Of a stretch of DNA of 64,000 nt, positions 24,031 to 35,099 are shown piece after piece. The stretch is from contig CM048848.1 in NCBI GenBank assembly GCA_026545225.1, positions 43,576,806-43,640,805 on the forward strand, given 5' to 3'. The position numbers and the translations under genes are program-made. Source of the DNA: Cornus controversa. Lineage: Eukaryota > Streptophyta > Magnoliopsida > Cornales > Cornaceae. The first letter of the stretch is position 1, and every line of letters begins with the position of its first letter. The notes under the pieces were generated by a model, which was not told the origin of the DNA, made no database searches, and saw only the letters and a list, made by a program, of their open reading frames with translations.

Positions 24031-24370
24031 GGATCCTTTAGATCCACCGCTTTGTGGGGAGCAATGGAATTGGTAATGAAATGACCGTCCCATTAGGAAT
24101 GAAGTTTCCCGAGAAATAGGCGAAGGTTAGAATTATAAAGCCAAACTTTTTGGCCCGAAGAGAGTGATTTGGAATGAATATAACGATCATGGAAGGCCTT
24201 GGTCTTGGAGTTATAGATTTTCGTGCTTTCATACTCGTTGTTCCGTATTTCCTCTAACCTACTCAATTGAGGCTTCTAGTTAGAGCCGGCCAATTTCATA
24301 TCGAAATTGAACTTTTTAATAGTCCAAAAGACTTTGTGCTTAAGCTCAAATAGTAAATGACATGCCTTAC
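24031..24370 (-). pseudogene. Integrase C-terminal remnant, unit B
   Basis: Aligned with unit A 2515-2850 (for example the shared CAAGGCCTTCCATGA segment read in reverse). It is a broken integrase C-terminal part, next to the LTR at 24371. Confidence 0.6.
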
Positions 24371-25592
24371 TGATCGGCGTTGAATGTTACGCATTCTTGC
24401 CTCTTAATTTACATATTTTATTCTCTTAGTAATAATTTATATGTGATTTTACTCTATTTTTGTGTTTTCTGTCTTTTTCAGGGCTTAAATGATTATTTCA
24501 GATAAAACCATGATTTTGGGCTTTTAAATATGATATCCAAGAAGGTTATATGAAACTTACATCTAATGGGTCCATTCAACTCCATATTTCAACTCAAATC
24601 AGCCCAAGGAAGAGGTTTAAGAGAATTATAACTGCTTAAGAAGGTTACGGGCCTGAAGCCCAATTCTGTACTTAATCCAGTTTTAATCCTGTTTTAAAAA
24701 ATAGATCAAAAGTCTTATTTTTGAGCATCAATTCGACTTAATTCCTATTAAGGTTGAACGAAATTCGATTCTGGACACTTTTGTATTTCACGTAAATTTC
24801 GTGAATCGGACTTCTACTAGGTCAAAACTTGGGCCGAATGTTAGCAGAAAAATATACCTATTTAGGGTTACGGGAAAATCCTAATTATCTCCTAATTGGA
24901 TTAGGATTTTATCCCCTAATTGGATTAGGACTTTATGTATTCTCTTGGGGTATAAAGAGGTGAATTGGAGGCTATTTTGGGGGAACAAAGAAGTGGAGGC
25001 CAGGGCAAAGAAGACAGAGATAATCCAGGTTTTATTTATTCATTTTGTCTTTTATTATTTTGTTATCTTCTTCTTCTACTATGTGTAACTAAATTCCTCA
25101 ACTAGGGTTGAGGAGGAACCCTCCATTAATGAAGTGAAGTTCTTTTGTTCATTAATTGATTCTCATGTGTGTGATTTAATTGCTTATGATTTTTGCTTCT
25201 TGGGATTAATTATTTTATAATTCTTTCACCATCTATATCATGCATATGTGGTAGTTAGAAAGTATTATAATTAATCTAAGCTTGGGTTTGTATTTCTTAA
25301 AAGTGATAATATTTGATCTTATGTTTTTCATTAAATTGGATACATAGGATGCTTAGAGTTTTACACTAGTGAAGCGAAGGAAAATCTACCTTTTAATATA
25401 TTTTTCATAGTGCTTTATTGTTAAATCTTCAGTAAGCAATAGATTGATTTCTCGATTGCTACTCTAACTTTGGGAATTAATAAATGAATATTAGAAACTT
25501 TATGGATTTAATGGTGGTGGAATCCAAAACCTTAGTTATTTGATTTCAATAGTGTTATTTTATTTTCATGTTAGTTTAATATATTTCTCTCA
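24371..25592 (+). mobile_element. Athila-type LTR inserted in the integrase end of unit B
   Basis: Starts TGATCGGCGTTGAATGTTAC and ends near TTCTCTCA at about 25592. Its first ~600 bases strongly resemble the inverted LTR at 40830-42324 (TGATAGGCGTTGAATG, then TTCTCTTAGTAATA, then CCTAATTGGATTAGGACTTT). No internal protein region and no clear target duplication are seen. It is a solo LTR or LTR-derived piece. Confidence 0.7.
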
Positions 25593-26941
25593 CATCGATG
25601 GATGATTTGGTCGGGACAATACTTGAATAGATAAGGATCATCCCAAAAATATGAACGTATTTGGGAATGGAAGCGATCATTTTTCCGTTTGGACCAAGAG
25701 GATGGGATCTTCCTGCTTGCTAGCAAAGTAAGGAAGTTTCTCATGAGTGACTTCAAATAGTTGCTCATCCGAAAAGGATTCACTAACTAAAATTTGGTTG
25801 TAATGGCACTATAAAAGAATCTGAGATAAATGGTCGACGACCATATTCTCAGTACCATTTTTATTCCGGATCTCAAAATTGAACTCTTGTAACAAGAGTA
25901 TCCATCAGATCAGCCAGGTTTAGTATCCTTTTTGGCCAATAAGTGCCGAAGACCGGCATGATCAGAGAAGATAATGACCTTGGATCCTAAGAGATAAGAT
26001 CTAACTTTGTCCAAGACATAAACAACTGCAAGTAATTCCTTTTCTGTAGTTGTATAATTTATGTGAGCGTCAAAAATGGATTTAATTGCATAATAAATAA
26101 CATACGACAACTTATCTACACGTTGCCCAAAGACAGCACCCATAGCAAAATCAGATATGTCACACATGACCTCAAATGGGAGAGCCCAATTTGGAGGGAG
26201 TAGAATTGGAACAGTTGACAGAAGCGTACAGAGTGTTTCAAAAGAATTAAGGCACGCTTCATCAAAGTGAAAAGAAATGTCCTTCTCAAGAAGTTGGCAC
26301 AAAGGCCAAGATATCTTGTTGAAGTTCTTGATGAAATGGCAATAAAAACCCGCATGCCCAAGGAATGAACGAATGCCCCTCATTGATGAAAGTGGAGGAA
26401 ACTTTGATATGAGTTCTACCTCAGCTTTATCAACTTCTATACCTTGTTTGGACATAATATGCTCAAGTACAATTCCCTCTTAAACCATGAAATGGCTCTT
26501 TTTCCAACTCAAAATAAGATTTGTGTCCTTACAATGCTCGAGTACAAGTGTAAGATTATGAAGACACGAATCAAAGTAAGGTCCAAAGACTGAAAAGTTG
26601 TCCATAAACACTTCAAGGAACTTCTCCACCATGTCTGAAAAAATAAACATCATAGACCATTAAAAAGTTGTCGGTGCATTGCATAACCCAAAAGGCATGC
26701 GTCTATAAGCAAATATTCCGAATGCACATATGAAGGTGATTTTTTATTGGTCTTGCAGGTCTACTATGACTTGATTATATTTAGAATATCCATTTAAAAA
26801 ATAGTAAAAACTTTGGGCCGCAACCCTCTCTAGGATTTGATCAATAAATGGGAGTGAGAAATGATTCTTCCTAGTTAAGGAGTTTAGTTTCCTATAGTCA
26901 ATGCACACTCTCCAGTCTGTGGTGGTGCATTGAGGAACTAA
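25593..26941 (-). pseudogene. Athila-like RT and RNase H region, unit B, broken
   Basis: Counterpart of 3632-4965. The frame at 25910-26455 (181 residues) reads SKQGIEVDKAEVELIS through to the RNase H strings NYTTTEKELLAVVYVL and FSDHAGLRHLLAKKD. It is broken in several places. Confidence 0.8.
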
Positions 26942-28500
26942 TTATCCTTGTTCATTTAGAAGCACAGGGATGCCTGATTTCTTTGGCACCACTTGTGTGC
27001 GGCTTACCCACTTGCTATCAGAGATGGGGTATATAATACCAGCATCTAGCAGCTTGATAACTTCTTTCATAACTACCTCCTTCATATTAGGGTTTAACCT
27101 ACGTTGCACAACTTGCGAGGTCTTTGCATCCTCTTCCAAATATATGTGGTGCATACAAATGGAAGGGTCAATGCCTTTTAAGTCAGCAACGATCCACCCT
27201 ATAGCTCCTTTGTGATTTTTTAAGACCATTATGAATGAATACTCTTGGTTATCTGTTAGATTTGAAGGTATGATGACCGATAAAGTGTCACTTAGGTCAA
27301 GAAACACATACTTGAGATTAGACGGCAAAGTCTTAAGCTCCAGTTGTAGGGGAGACACAAGGGATGGAATTGGAGAAGTACTTGAAAGAGTAGGAAGAGG
27401 CTCGAATGGTGTCTTCCACATGGGAAAGTCATTTATGACCGTGGCATTAAGCATTAATTGTATTTACATCTTTAATTGATTGCTCGATGTACAAGTCTTC
27501 AAAATTAAATTAACTCAGACATGCCCCTAAAGGATCTTTTGACAAGACTTGGAGAAGTATCTCTTCCACAAGTTCATCCACACCATCCACATAAAAGCAA
27601 TCACTTTCATCATTGGAGATGTGATGGGATGCATTGAAGATATTCAACCTCACAGTCATATTCTCGAAGGAGATGTCCATCACCCCGATACGGTAATTAA
27701 TGCAAGCATTAGTCGTAGCCAAGAAAGAATAACCTAGAATAATCCGAATATGCCTTGTAGGATCTTGGACAGGTTCGGTATCAAGGACTATGAAGTCCAC
27801 CAAAAAATAGAATTTGTCCACTTTGATTAGAATATCTTCAATTACACCATAAGGTTGCTTTACCGATCGGTCGGCAAGTTGCAATACAATTATGGGTAGC
27901 GTAAGTTCTCTTAGCTCTAATTTTTGATAAACTGAGTAAGGAAGTAACTTAACACCTACTCCCAAGTTAAGGTGGGCCCTCTCAAATTCGTGGTCACCAA
28001 TGACACAAAATATTGTCGGGGCACCCGGATCCTTGAATTTTGGAGGGGTGTTATGTTGAAGAATTGAGCTTACTTGCTCAGTCAGATAGACCTTCTTAGG
28101 AACTTGGTTCCTAGATTTATGCTTTTGAGTGCATAGGTCCTTAAAAAATTTAGCATATGATGAAATTTGCCTTATAGCATCTAGGAGAGGAAGATTGATT
28201 TTAACTTGTTTAAAAATTTCTATCATATCTTGAAATTTCTCTCCTTGCTTCCCAAATTGAGTAGATTCCCTTAATCTTTGTGCAAAGAGAATTCGAGGTT
28301 CAAATGAAGCTTCTTGAATTGGAATTGATGAAAATTCAGCTTCATTTTTCTTTCCTTTTTCTTTTGGATTATTAGAAGTCTCTTTTAGATTTATAGGAAA
28401 ATCATTTGGATTTAAAATGGAAATTTTTGGATTCATCAAACGCTTACATTTTTTCTCTCTTATCTTATCAACCGGATTCTCTTAAACTTAACCACTCCTT
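26942..28500 (-). pseudogene. Athila-like gag end, protease and RT linker, unit B, broken
   Basis: The long frame 27510-28439 (309 residues) runs from the gag tail (SSIPIQEASFEPRI) through the protease region (LLPYSVYQKLELREL, then LQLADRSVKQPYGVIEDI). The frame 26942-27454 continues with the pre-RT linker. It is better preserved than unit A's equivalent (5155-5938 plus 6220-6414). Confidence 0.8.
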
Positions 28501-30317
28501 AAAGTAGTAATTGATTTAGTTTGGTCTTGAGTAAACTCAAAAGACGGGGAAGCATCTCCATCTACTTGTCCTTTACGATTTGCCACCATTTGGCTAGGCA
28601 ATTTTTTACCCTCTCGCTGATTCATTGCATTAGCTAGCTATCCTAATTAGGATTCTATCTTTGCAATAGATTGTGAGTGGGCGTTGATCTTTTGAGTATT
28701 GCTTTCAATGTTGCCCAAGGCAACCAAAACTTTATCCTCAAAACTGGGGATTCGAGGAGGTGGTTAATTGGGAGTGTAATAAAAACTCGAATTTGGATTT
28801 GATTAATAAAGTCTAGCTTATAATTGAGATTGATCTTGATGTCCATGTGGTCCCCGAGGTCCTTGATGTTGACCTTGGTTTCCATATTGGAATTGATTTT
28901 GATCCCTCCATCCGGGATTATAGGAGTTTTGATAAAAACCTTGACCCGACCTAGAATAAAGTACATTTGCTTGTTCTTGTAAAAATTTAGGGTATTACTG
29001 TAATACCCCGCTCCAACACATGGTATGATATTGTCCGCTTTGGGCCTGAGCCCGCACGGTTTTGCTCTTGGGTTTACCCCAAAAGGCCTCATACCATTTG
29101 AAGAGAACATACTACATATAAGCACATCCCCTTTTTCACACCCAGGCGATGTGGGATTGAGCACCCTGTACCCTATCAGTGTGATAGCTCAGCCCAGTGT
29201 CTGTCTATGCACCCGCCCACTCACATCCGTCCACAAGGGTTTCTACAATTGCCCCACATGAGGACAATCCGTTATATAATGAGAAGAACTAGAGCAAAAA
29301 GAACACACATATCATACGCTGGATGAAGAATATGATTAGGAATAGTAGGAAGAGAGGAAGAAGAAGAAGACTCGGCTAACATAACTTCGGCAAGTTTCTT
29401 TTTTAAGGCTTCTATCTTCCTATCAGTTGATTGCTCCTTACGCATTTCAAAAATACTTTCAGTTTGGGCGTTATGAGGATAAAGTACCTTATTCTTCATT
29501 TTATTAGAAGAACGATGAGACAAATTTTTACTCAAGTTCTCAAAGAGAATCCACACTTTATCGGGACTTTTTATAAAGAATGTACCCTCACAACTAGTAT
29601 CTACCATTTGCTTGTAGGGTTCTCTTAAACCATCATAAAATCCTTACACCAATTGCCATTTGAAAATAGCATGGTCTGGGCATGACCTCAAAAGGTACTT
29701 CATTCTTTCCCATATTTAATGAAAAACTTCTCCTTCCTTTTGAGAGAAACCAATGATAGCTCTCCGCGCATCATTAGTATTTCCTATTGGAGAGTATTTC
29801 TTTAGAAACTCTCGTTGCATTTCTACCCAAGAGCTAATGAAACTTGGCTCTAAGTAATTAAACTATTGTTTGGCTTTATCCTTAAGTGAGAAGGGGAAAA
29901 GACAAAGTCTTAAGTTGTCTTCCGCTTGAGAGTTCAACTGCAAAGTCGAACACACTTCTAAGAATTTATCTATCTGTTTATAAGGATCTTGGTTAGGAAG
30001 TCTGTGAAAATAATTTAGAAAATTAATTGTGGAGGATTTGATTTCAAAATTATTCCTCCCCATATTTGGAAAACAAATACAAGAAGGGGATGCATAGGTA
30101 GATGGAACATAAAAATCTGAAGAACCTCACCACCCGGTGGGAGTGGTAAAATAGAATTTTGTTAAACATTTGGCTTATCATTATTTGTCATGATTTCTCT
30201 CCTATGTTCTCTAAACAATATAGAGTCCCTAGGGACACTACTATATTGTCTAAGAGTTCTTTTGAGTTCAAGATCACACGGCAACAAAGGTAATGACAAC
30301 GATCTCCTACCTTGCAT
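28501..30317 (-). pseudogene. Athila-like gag, unit B, broken
   Basis: Counterpart of 10887-12181 and 6462-6699. The start ATG is at 30315-30317. Capsid-core strings occur near 29863-30063 (FHRLPNQDPYKQIDKFLEVC and LRLCLFPFSLKDKAKQ). The TRIM-like LTR at 28999-29247 interrupts it. Confidence 0.75.
28999..29247 (+). mobile_element. TRIM-like solo LTR, 249 bp
   Basis: Begins TGTAATACCCCGCTCC and ends GGGTTTCTACA. It is flanked by a near-perfect 5-bp target duplication ATTAC/ATTGC (28994-28998 and 29248-29252). Unit A shows the empty site (near 11135-11160, TTTAGGGTATTGCCCC). The core ATTGTCCGCTTTGGGCC and AAAAGGCCTCATACCA are words I recall as recurring in short non-coding LTRs (TRIMs) of many eudicots. 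The family name is not assigned. Confidence 0.75.
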
Positions 30318-30587
30318 GTGAACAAAACAAAATCTAAGCTATATGCAAAAACACAAATTTAAACACTTAAGTGCAAGGAAATTAGGTATTATACTCACAA
30401 AAAATCCGAGCTTAAGTCCCAACGCTTTGAATATATAAATACCTAAAATAAAGTACTTAACAAATAAGAACAAAAATAATTACAATTAAAGAATTAATGT
30501 AAACAATGAGTTAGGTTAAAAATTAAATAGACTCAGTCTTCTACTTTTAGCTATCAAATCGTAGTCCCCACCAACGGCGCAAAAAAT

Positions 30588-32010
30588 TGTTGTGTGTCGG
30601 CAATTTATATTTATATTTTATAACTCGCAATAGAACGAATACTTGAAGGATAAGGTTCTGAGTTGAGGGTGTTGGTCCCACAAAGACTACATAGGAATAA
30701 TTTGCTAAAAGTAGAAGGTTGGTTCTCGTTTAATTCACAAACAAATTTTTGGGTTGTTTATTTATTCTACTTAAAAACATAAATGATAATTAAAATGCGG
30801 AGTTTGAGAAAAGAGTAAGGCACTAGGATTAAGATGTCACCACTAGCCTCATAGTGTGTCAAACTTATAATAAATTAGGGAATTCATGCAAATGTGTACT
30901 AAACGGTGCAAATGGCTTGTGGCCTACAATGCTACCGTCAATAGGATACATGCACCTTAAAATACTATAGTCCATCTTCAATACATGTAAATTTCCTACC
31001 TACCTACTTACCTAATTGCCTAATTAACTAAGTATAGCTAATTTACCATCTCTTAGCATGAATTATGCAAATCTAGCTATGCATGTTAAAATGAAAGCTA
31101 GTACCAAGCCATCACTTGTACTCCTTGTGGAACTACAAATGTTTGAAGATCATGTGAAGAAAATAAGTATTCTAAGATAAGAAAGATAAATTATACACAT
31201 GAACATAAGAAATTTATAAACTTATATTACTTATAAGGCTCAAGGCAATGTACAAATACACAAAAATTACATAGAAATTCCAATTCACTAAAATTAGAAC
31301 ATATTTACAAGACTAGGGTTTGTCAAAATCTTAGAGAATGATTAGTTGATCATGGTGGGCTGGAAGCACTCCATAGACAGAGGTGAATCCATGCTCAAAA
31401 CAATCTTTAACGCCTTACAAAGCCCTCTTTGAAGCTTTCCCTCTCTAGAACTTCACTTTCTCTCTCTAAAATTCTATATATGATCTCTAGCTATTACAAG
31501 AATTGTGATATATATCTCTATCACATATTTTTTATCTATATATCTGACTTGAGGCTTAAAAGATCACTAAAATTTTGTCCTAAGGATCCTTCTAGAAGAA
31601 TCTGGACAAGTGGCCAAGTGTAGAAAATATCTTCAAAATAATATCTTCTGCAGGAATTTGAGATGCATCGAAGCGGGTACTTCGATGCATCAAAGCTTTG
31701 ATGCATCGAAGCGGGTACTTCGATGCATTGATCTTCCCTTGCTCTGTAATCTTTCACCTCTTCAACTTCCCGACTCCGGTCTAGACACGTCATTCACTAT
31801 TCCTTGATGCATGTATCTCTTCAATGAAATACGATCGAATATAGGATTGCATTCTTAAACTGATAAAGGAGTCGAATTATGCTAAATTCTGAGTTTGAAC
31901 CTAAAATCACTAAAAATATAAAAACACGTAAAACTTATACAATATGTACATCTATGGGATTTAAATACATAAGTAAAGGCGCGAGAATGTATAACATTCA
32001 ATGCTTATCA
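30588..32010 (-). mobile_element. 5' LTR of the unit B Athila-like element
   Basis: Plus-strand start TGTTGTGTGTCGGC, end ATGCTTATCA; 1423 bases, next to the primer-binding site at 30565-30582. It contains the densest ATGCATCGAA cluster (31660-31735, spacing about 24). It is homologous to 12449-13835. Confidence 0.8.
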
Positions 32011-33351
32011 AAGAGCCATTGATGAACAGTGAGGTTGGGTTCAAAATAGTTGAAGATGAAGGATTACAACATAGTTTTAGAATTGTAGTGAGAGAGAGAG
32101 AGTCTTAGTTGGTAATTTAGTAAATAATTTTAGAAACAAGAGGGCAGAGAGAGAGGTCAAGAACTGATTTGGGCTAGGGTCAGGAAAAGAGGGAGAGTGA
32201 GTTTATGGGCTTTAAGGTAATTTAGTAATATTTTATATCAAAAATCAATTAAATAATAAAGGACAATCAAAACATTTCATAACATTTTTAAATGAAAGAG
32301 AGATGTTTGTGATAAAATGTTGCAAAATTATATTTGAGTATAATAAGGTCAAACTTCAGGGTGTCCGTGATATTTAACCTTATATTTTTTTCTAAATGGA
32401 TGAATAAAAATATATTTAAGTATTAAATAAATTAAAATTCATACCATATAAAATATGTGAGAAGAGAAAGTAAAATTAAAAATATATATAATACAAGTCA
32501 AAAATATAATTTTTAAAGAAATAAAAAAATATATGTTATAGTAATATTAATAAACAAAAATAAATTACATTCTTTTTAATGAATTTTACATTTTTAATTC
32601 AAATACCATTTAAAATATATATAATTTTTGGAGGCATAGTTTATCAAGGAGCAGCCTTGAGACAAGGGTTTGATTCCCCTTACAATGAGACCTTTTTTTT
32701 TTCGCTAAAAACTTAAGCTTGATCGCAGGTTGGTTGGTCTCTCAAAATATCGGCGCAAACCATGGTTTGGAGAGTGTTTTAAAGAGAACTTTGTGACCAT
32801 AGAAGGAGGGAAGTGTTTTTAAAGTGAATTTTTACTGTGAACATAATCTAGACTTTGAGTGAGCTACATAAATATTTGTGTTCTTTTTGTATGATAAGTG
32901 TTTACGTTTTCTGTCAATTTCTTGATTGTGTGTTTGATTCGGAGTATTCAGCTGAATGGGTATGGTGTACATACATTAACTAAATAGTTCCTTGTTGGTT
33001 CTTTCCTAGCCACCTTCCCACTATGTCGAGAGAAGCTTCGTAGCAAATGCATCGTCGGTAGAGGTGGCCAAGGAATTCATACTTTGGGCCCAAAGAGAAA
33101 TATATAAATGATATTATGGTGCTAAGAGGAAAGGACAAGTGAGTGGGACATGTCAAGGACGACTTGTGGTAGACTTTGTGCTTCAGTTGTGTGAAAAAAA
33201 TAAGCTTTTGCAACAAAAAATCGTTGTAGTGTCTACCATGAGTGCGCTCAACTGTGATTTCTTTCCTTTTTTCTTTTTCTTTTTCTACCGGATAGGGAGA
33301 GGGGTTTTAATGCATTGATGAAATACATAATCAAGGAACACAAAGGAAAGG
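32011..33351. other. Flank of unit B Athila-like element, near-identical to unit A
   Basis: Corresponds to 14107-15447 at a constant offset of 17904, with no length change. From about 32194 to 33351 I see only about one base difference, far fewer than in neighbouring sequence. It includes the conserved block of 15060-15200. No gene is supported. Confidence 0.8.
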
Positions 33352-33674
33352 TACTCATACCATCTTTTGTGCTCATTGATTGCGCGGCTTGCATGTAATC
33401 GAAACTCGACTTCGCATTCATTTGGAATTGAGACAGTTTTTTCTATTGTTTTGATCACGTAGCCACTTGAATTGAATTCAAAATTTCTTTTTTTGTGGAA
33501 AATATTACCCAGAAAAAAAATTGGTTTCTGATGGAAAAATTCATAAAGAGGGACCTCTGGAGGTTTCCAATCCTGAAGAAGTTTTACTACTACATCTTGC
33601 TCTTCACCATTTTCTGCACTACTAGTTGTAGTGCCCCTTCGACATCTAATGAGAGACCTAATCAAGTTTTCCAT
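33352..33674 (-). pseudogene. 30K-type movement-protein-like gene, copy 2 (partial, broken)
   Basis: The minus strand holds only the N-terminal part of the gene found whole at 15840-16628: MENLIRSLIRC at 33674 and down to about residue 105 (SIPNECEVEFRLHASRAIN). The conserved LRDxR core is not present. It is broken, and any longer frame running left of this is not homologous. The upstream region matches copy 1 at roughly 5 % divergence by eye, including the splice-donor-like site. Confidence 0.75.
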
Positions 33675-34357
33675 TTTTATTTAACGCTTTTAAATTATTA
33701 ACAAAATAATACTTACATAACATAAAGTCGATCATAAACCAAACCGAAGACGAAGTGAAAAACAAAACAAAAATACAAAAATACACTTACTAGCTTGTTT
33801 GAACATTTGAAATAAACCCAATACTGTAACAGTATATATAACGCCGCTAACTACACACTGAACACTTATTAAATATGGGAGAATATTAATTTCTCGATAC
33901 AGAGCGAAGATAAATAGGCAAACTTTCGGACTTCAAAAACGGATTTCAAAGTTGTTGTAATTAAAGATAAGGTTGGTAAAGCAACTTTAGTTTGGAAAGT
34001 TTTTTTGCCAGGCAAATTAGATTGACTTGACTCACAACAAGTCTTTGGGTACATAACTTGGCACCTTCTAATTAAAATGACCTTTTTATTCTCCAACAAA
34101 CTAAAAAAATTAATTAATTAAATTAAACTTTTATTAGTGGACAATATTTCTTTTTTCTTTCTATTTTCCATCTTTACCCTCCGCCAATCACCATTCACCA
34201 CTCCCTCTCTCTAGAATTTTTTTCTCTTTGAATCACCCCCCACACAAACACCCTCTTTCACTCTTCCCACCACAACGACCACACTTTCTCTCTCTCTCTC
34301 CTCCCCCACAACCAAACTAAAGCTATTGGACAAGGGCAATTAATTACCCCTCAAGTG
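33675..34357 (-). promoter_or_regulatory. Upstream region of copy 2 and pyrimidine-rich tract
   Basis: Counterpart of 16629-17309: splice-donor-like GTAAGTG (donor GT at 33790-33789), TATA-like run near 33834-33842, then the CT-rich tract at 34140-34330. It has probably lost its role with the partial gene, though transcription could persist. Confidence 0.4.
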
Positions 34358-34830
34358 TCAGAAACAAAGGATTTTGTCCAACCTCTGGGATTTGAGGTTG
34401 CTACTGTGGAATGATTGGGGGTATAGTGTTCCTAGGAAAAGTTTCATTTGTGGCTGGTCTGGCATCCTCACACCATTCACTTGACGAATTTGTCGTCTCA
34501 ATCTAGGCATTCGGGCGAAGTTCGACATTGGTATATTAACCTTATGTTCCATGTTTGGTGGTTGTCCTTCGAACATGTCCCACTGTTTTGACCAATGAGA
34601 ACCATAATGTTCTCATTCATCTGTCAGATCTCTTGGATCAGTGGGGAAATAGTGTTTGAGGTGTTGTTTCCTCTAATCTCCTAGACCAAAGGGTCTATTG
34701 CCTTTCTATATGAGAGAACCTATCATTCAAATTCTACCATTGGAATTGCTCGTTGATTTGTTGTACTTTAATGTTTGGGAGAAGCTTAAGCTGAGGCTCC
34801 CCATCCTCTATTTAGTCAAAGTTCTTAGCC
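34358..34830 (-). pseudogene. Retroelement gag-like remnant, unit B
   Basis: Counterpart of 17310-17815. The frame 34358-34576 (VNGVRMPDQPQMKLFLG inside) is similar to that at 17316-17534. It is broken and its family is not certain. Confidence 0.3.
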
Positions 34831-35099
34831 ATGAAAAGAGTAATTTTCTGTAAATCTAGTCCTCGAGCTCTGGCTTGCGAAAGCTTCAAAGCAGGTATAA
34901 ACCAGACAAATCAAGTCTTTCAACAAGGGTCCTACCGGGCATGCCAAAAGATGTTTGGTAGTAAAAAGAGTGGTGATGATGACCTCTCAGGCCTCCCTCA
35001 CTCTTCGGAGGTGGCCTATTGGTTGGTTGTATGCGGGCGTGCCAGGACAGTTAAGTCTAAGTTTGTGTGCTAAGACGCTAAGTCTCAACTTGTTGGGTA

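Larger units (their letters stand above)
18791..32010 (-). mobile_element. Athila-like Ty3/gypsy element, unit B copy, broken
   Basis: Same element and order as 833-13835, read on the minus strand: 5' LTR 30588-32010, primer-binding site, gag, protease, RT/RNase H, integrase remnant, accessory frame. The left edge (TGGAAGGTTGCTCAT) aligns with 833, and the right flank (AAGAGCCATTGATGAACA) aligns with unit A. Nested inside are a solo LTR (18943-22335), another LTR (24371-25592) and a TRIM-like LTR (28999-29247). It is broken in many places. By eye it differs from unit A at roughly 5-9 %. Confidence 0.85.
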
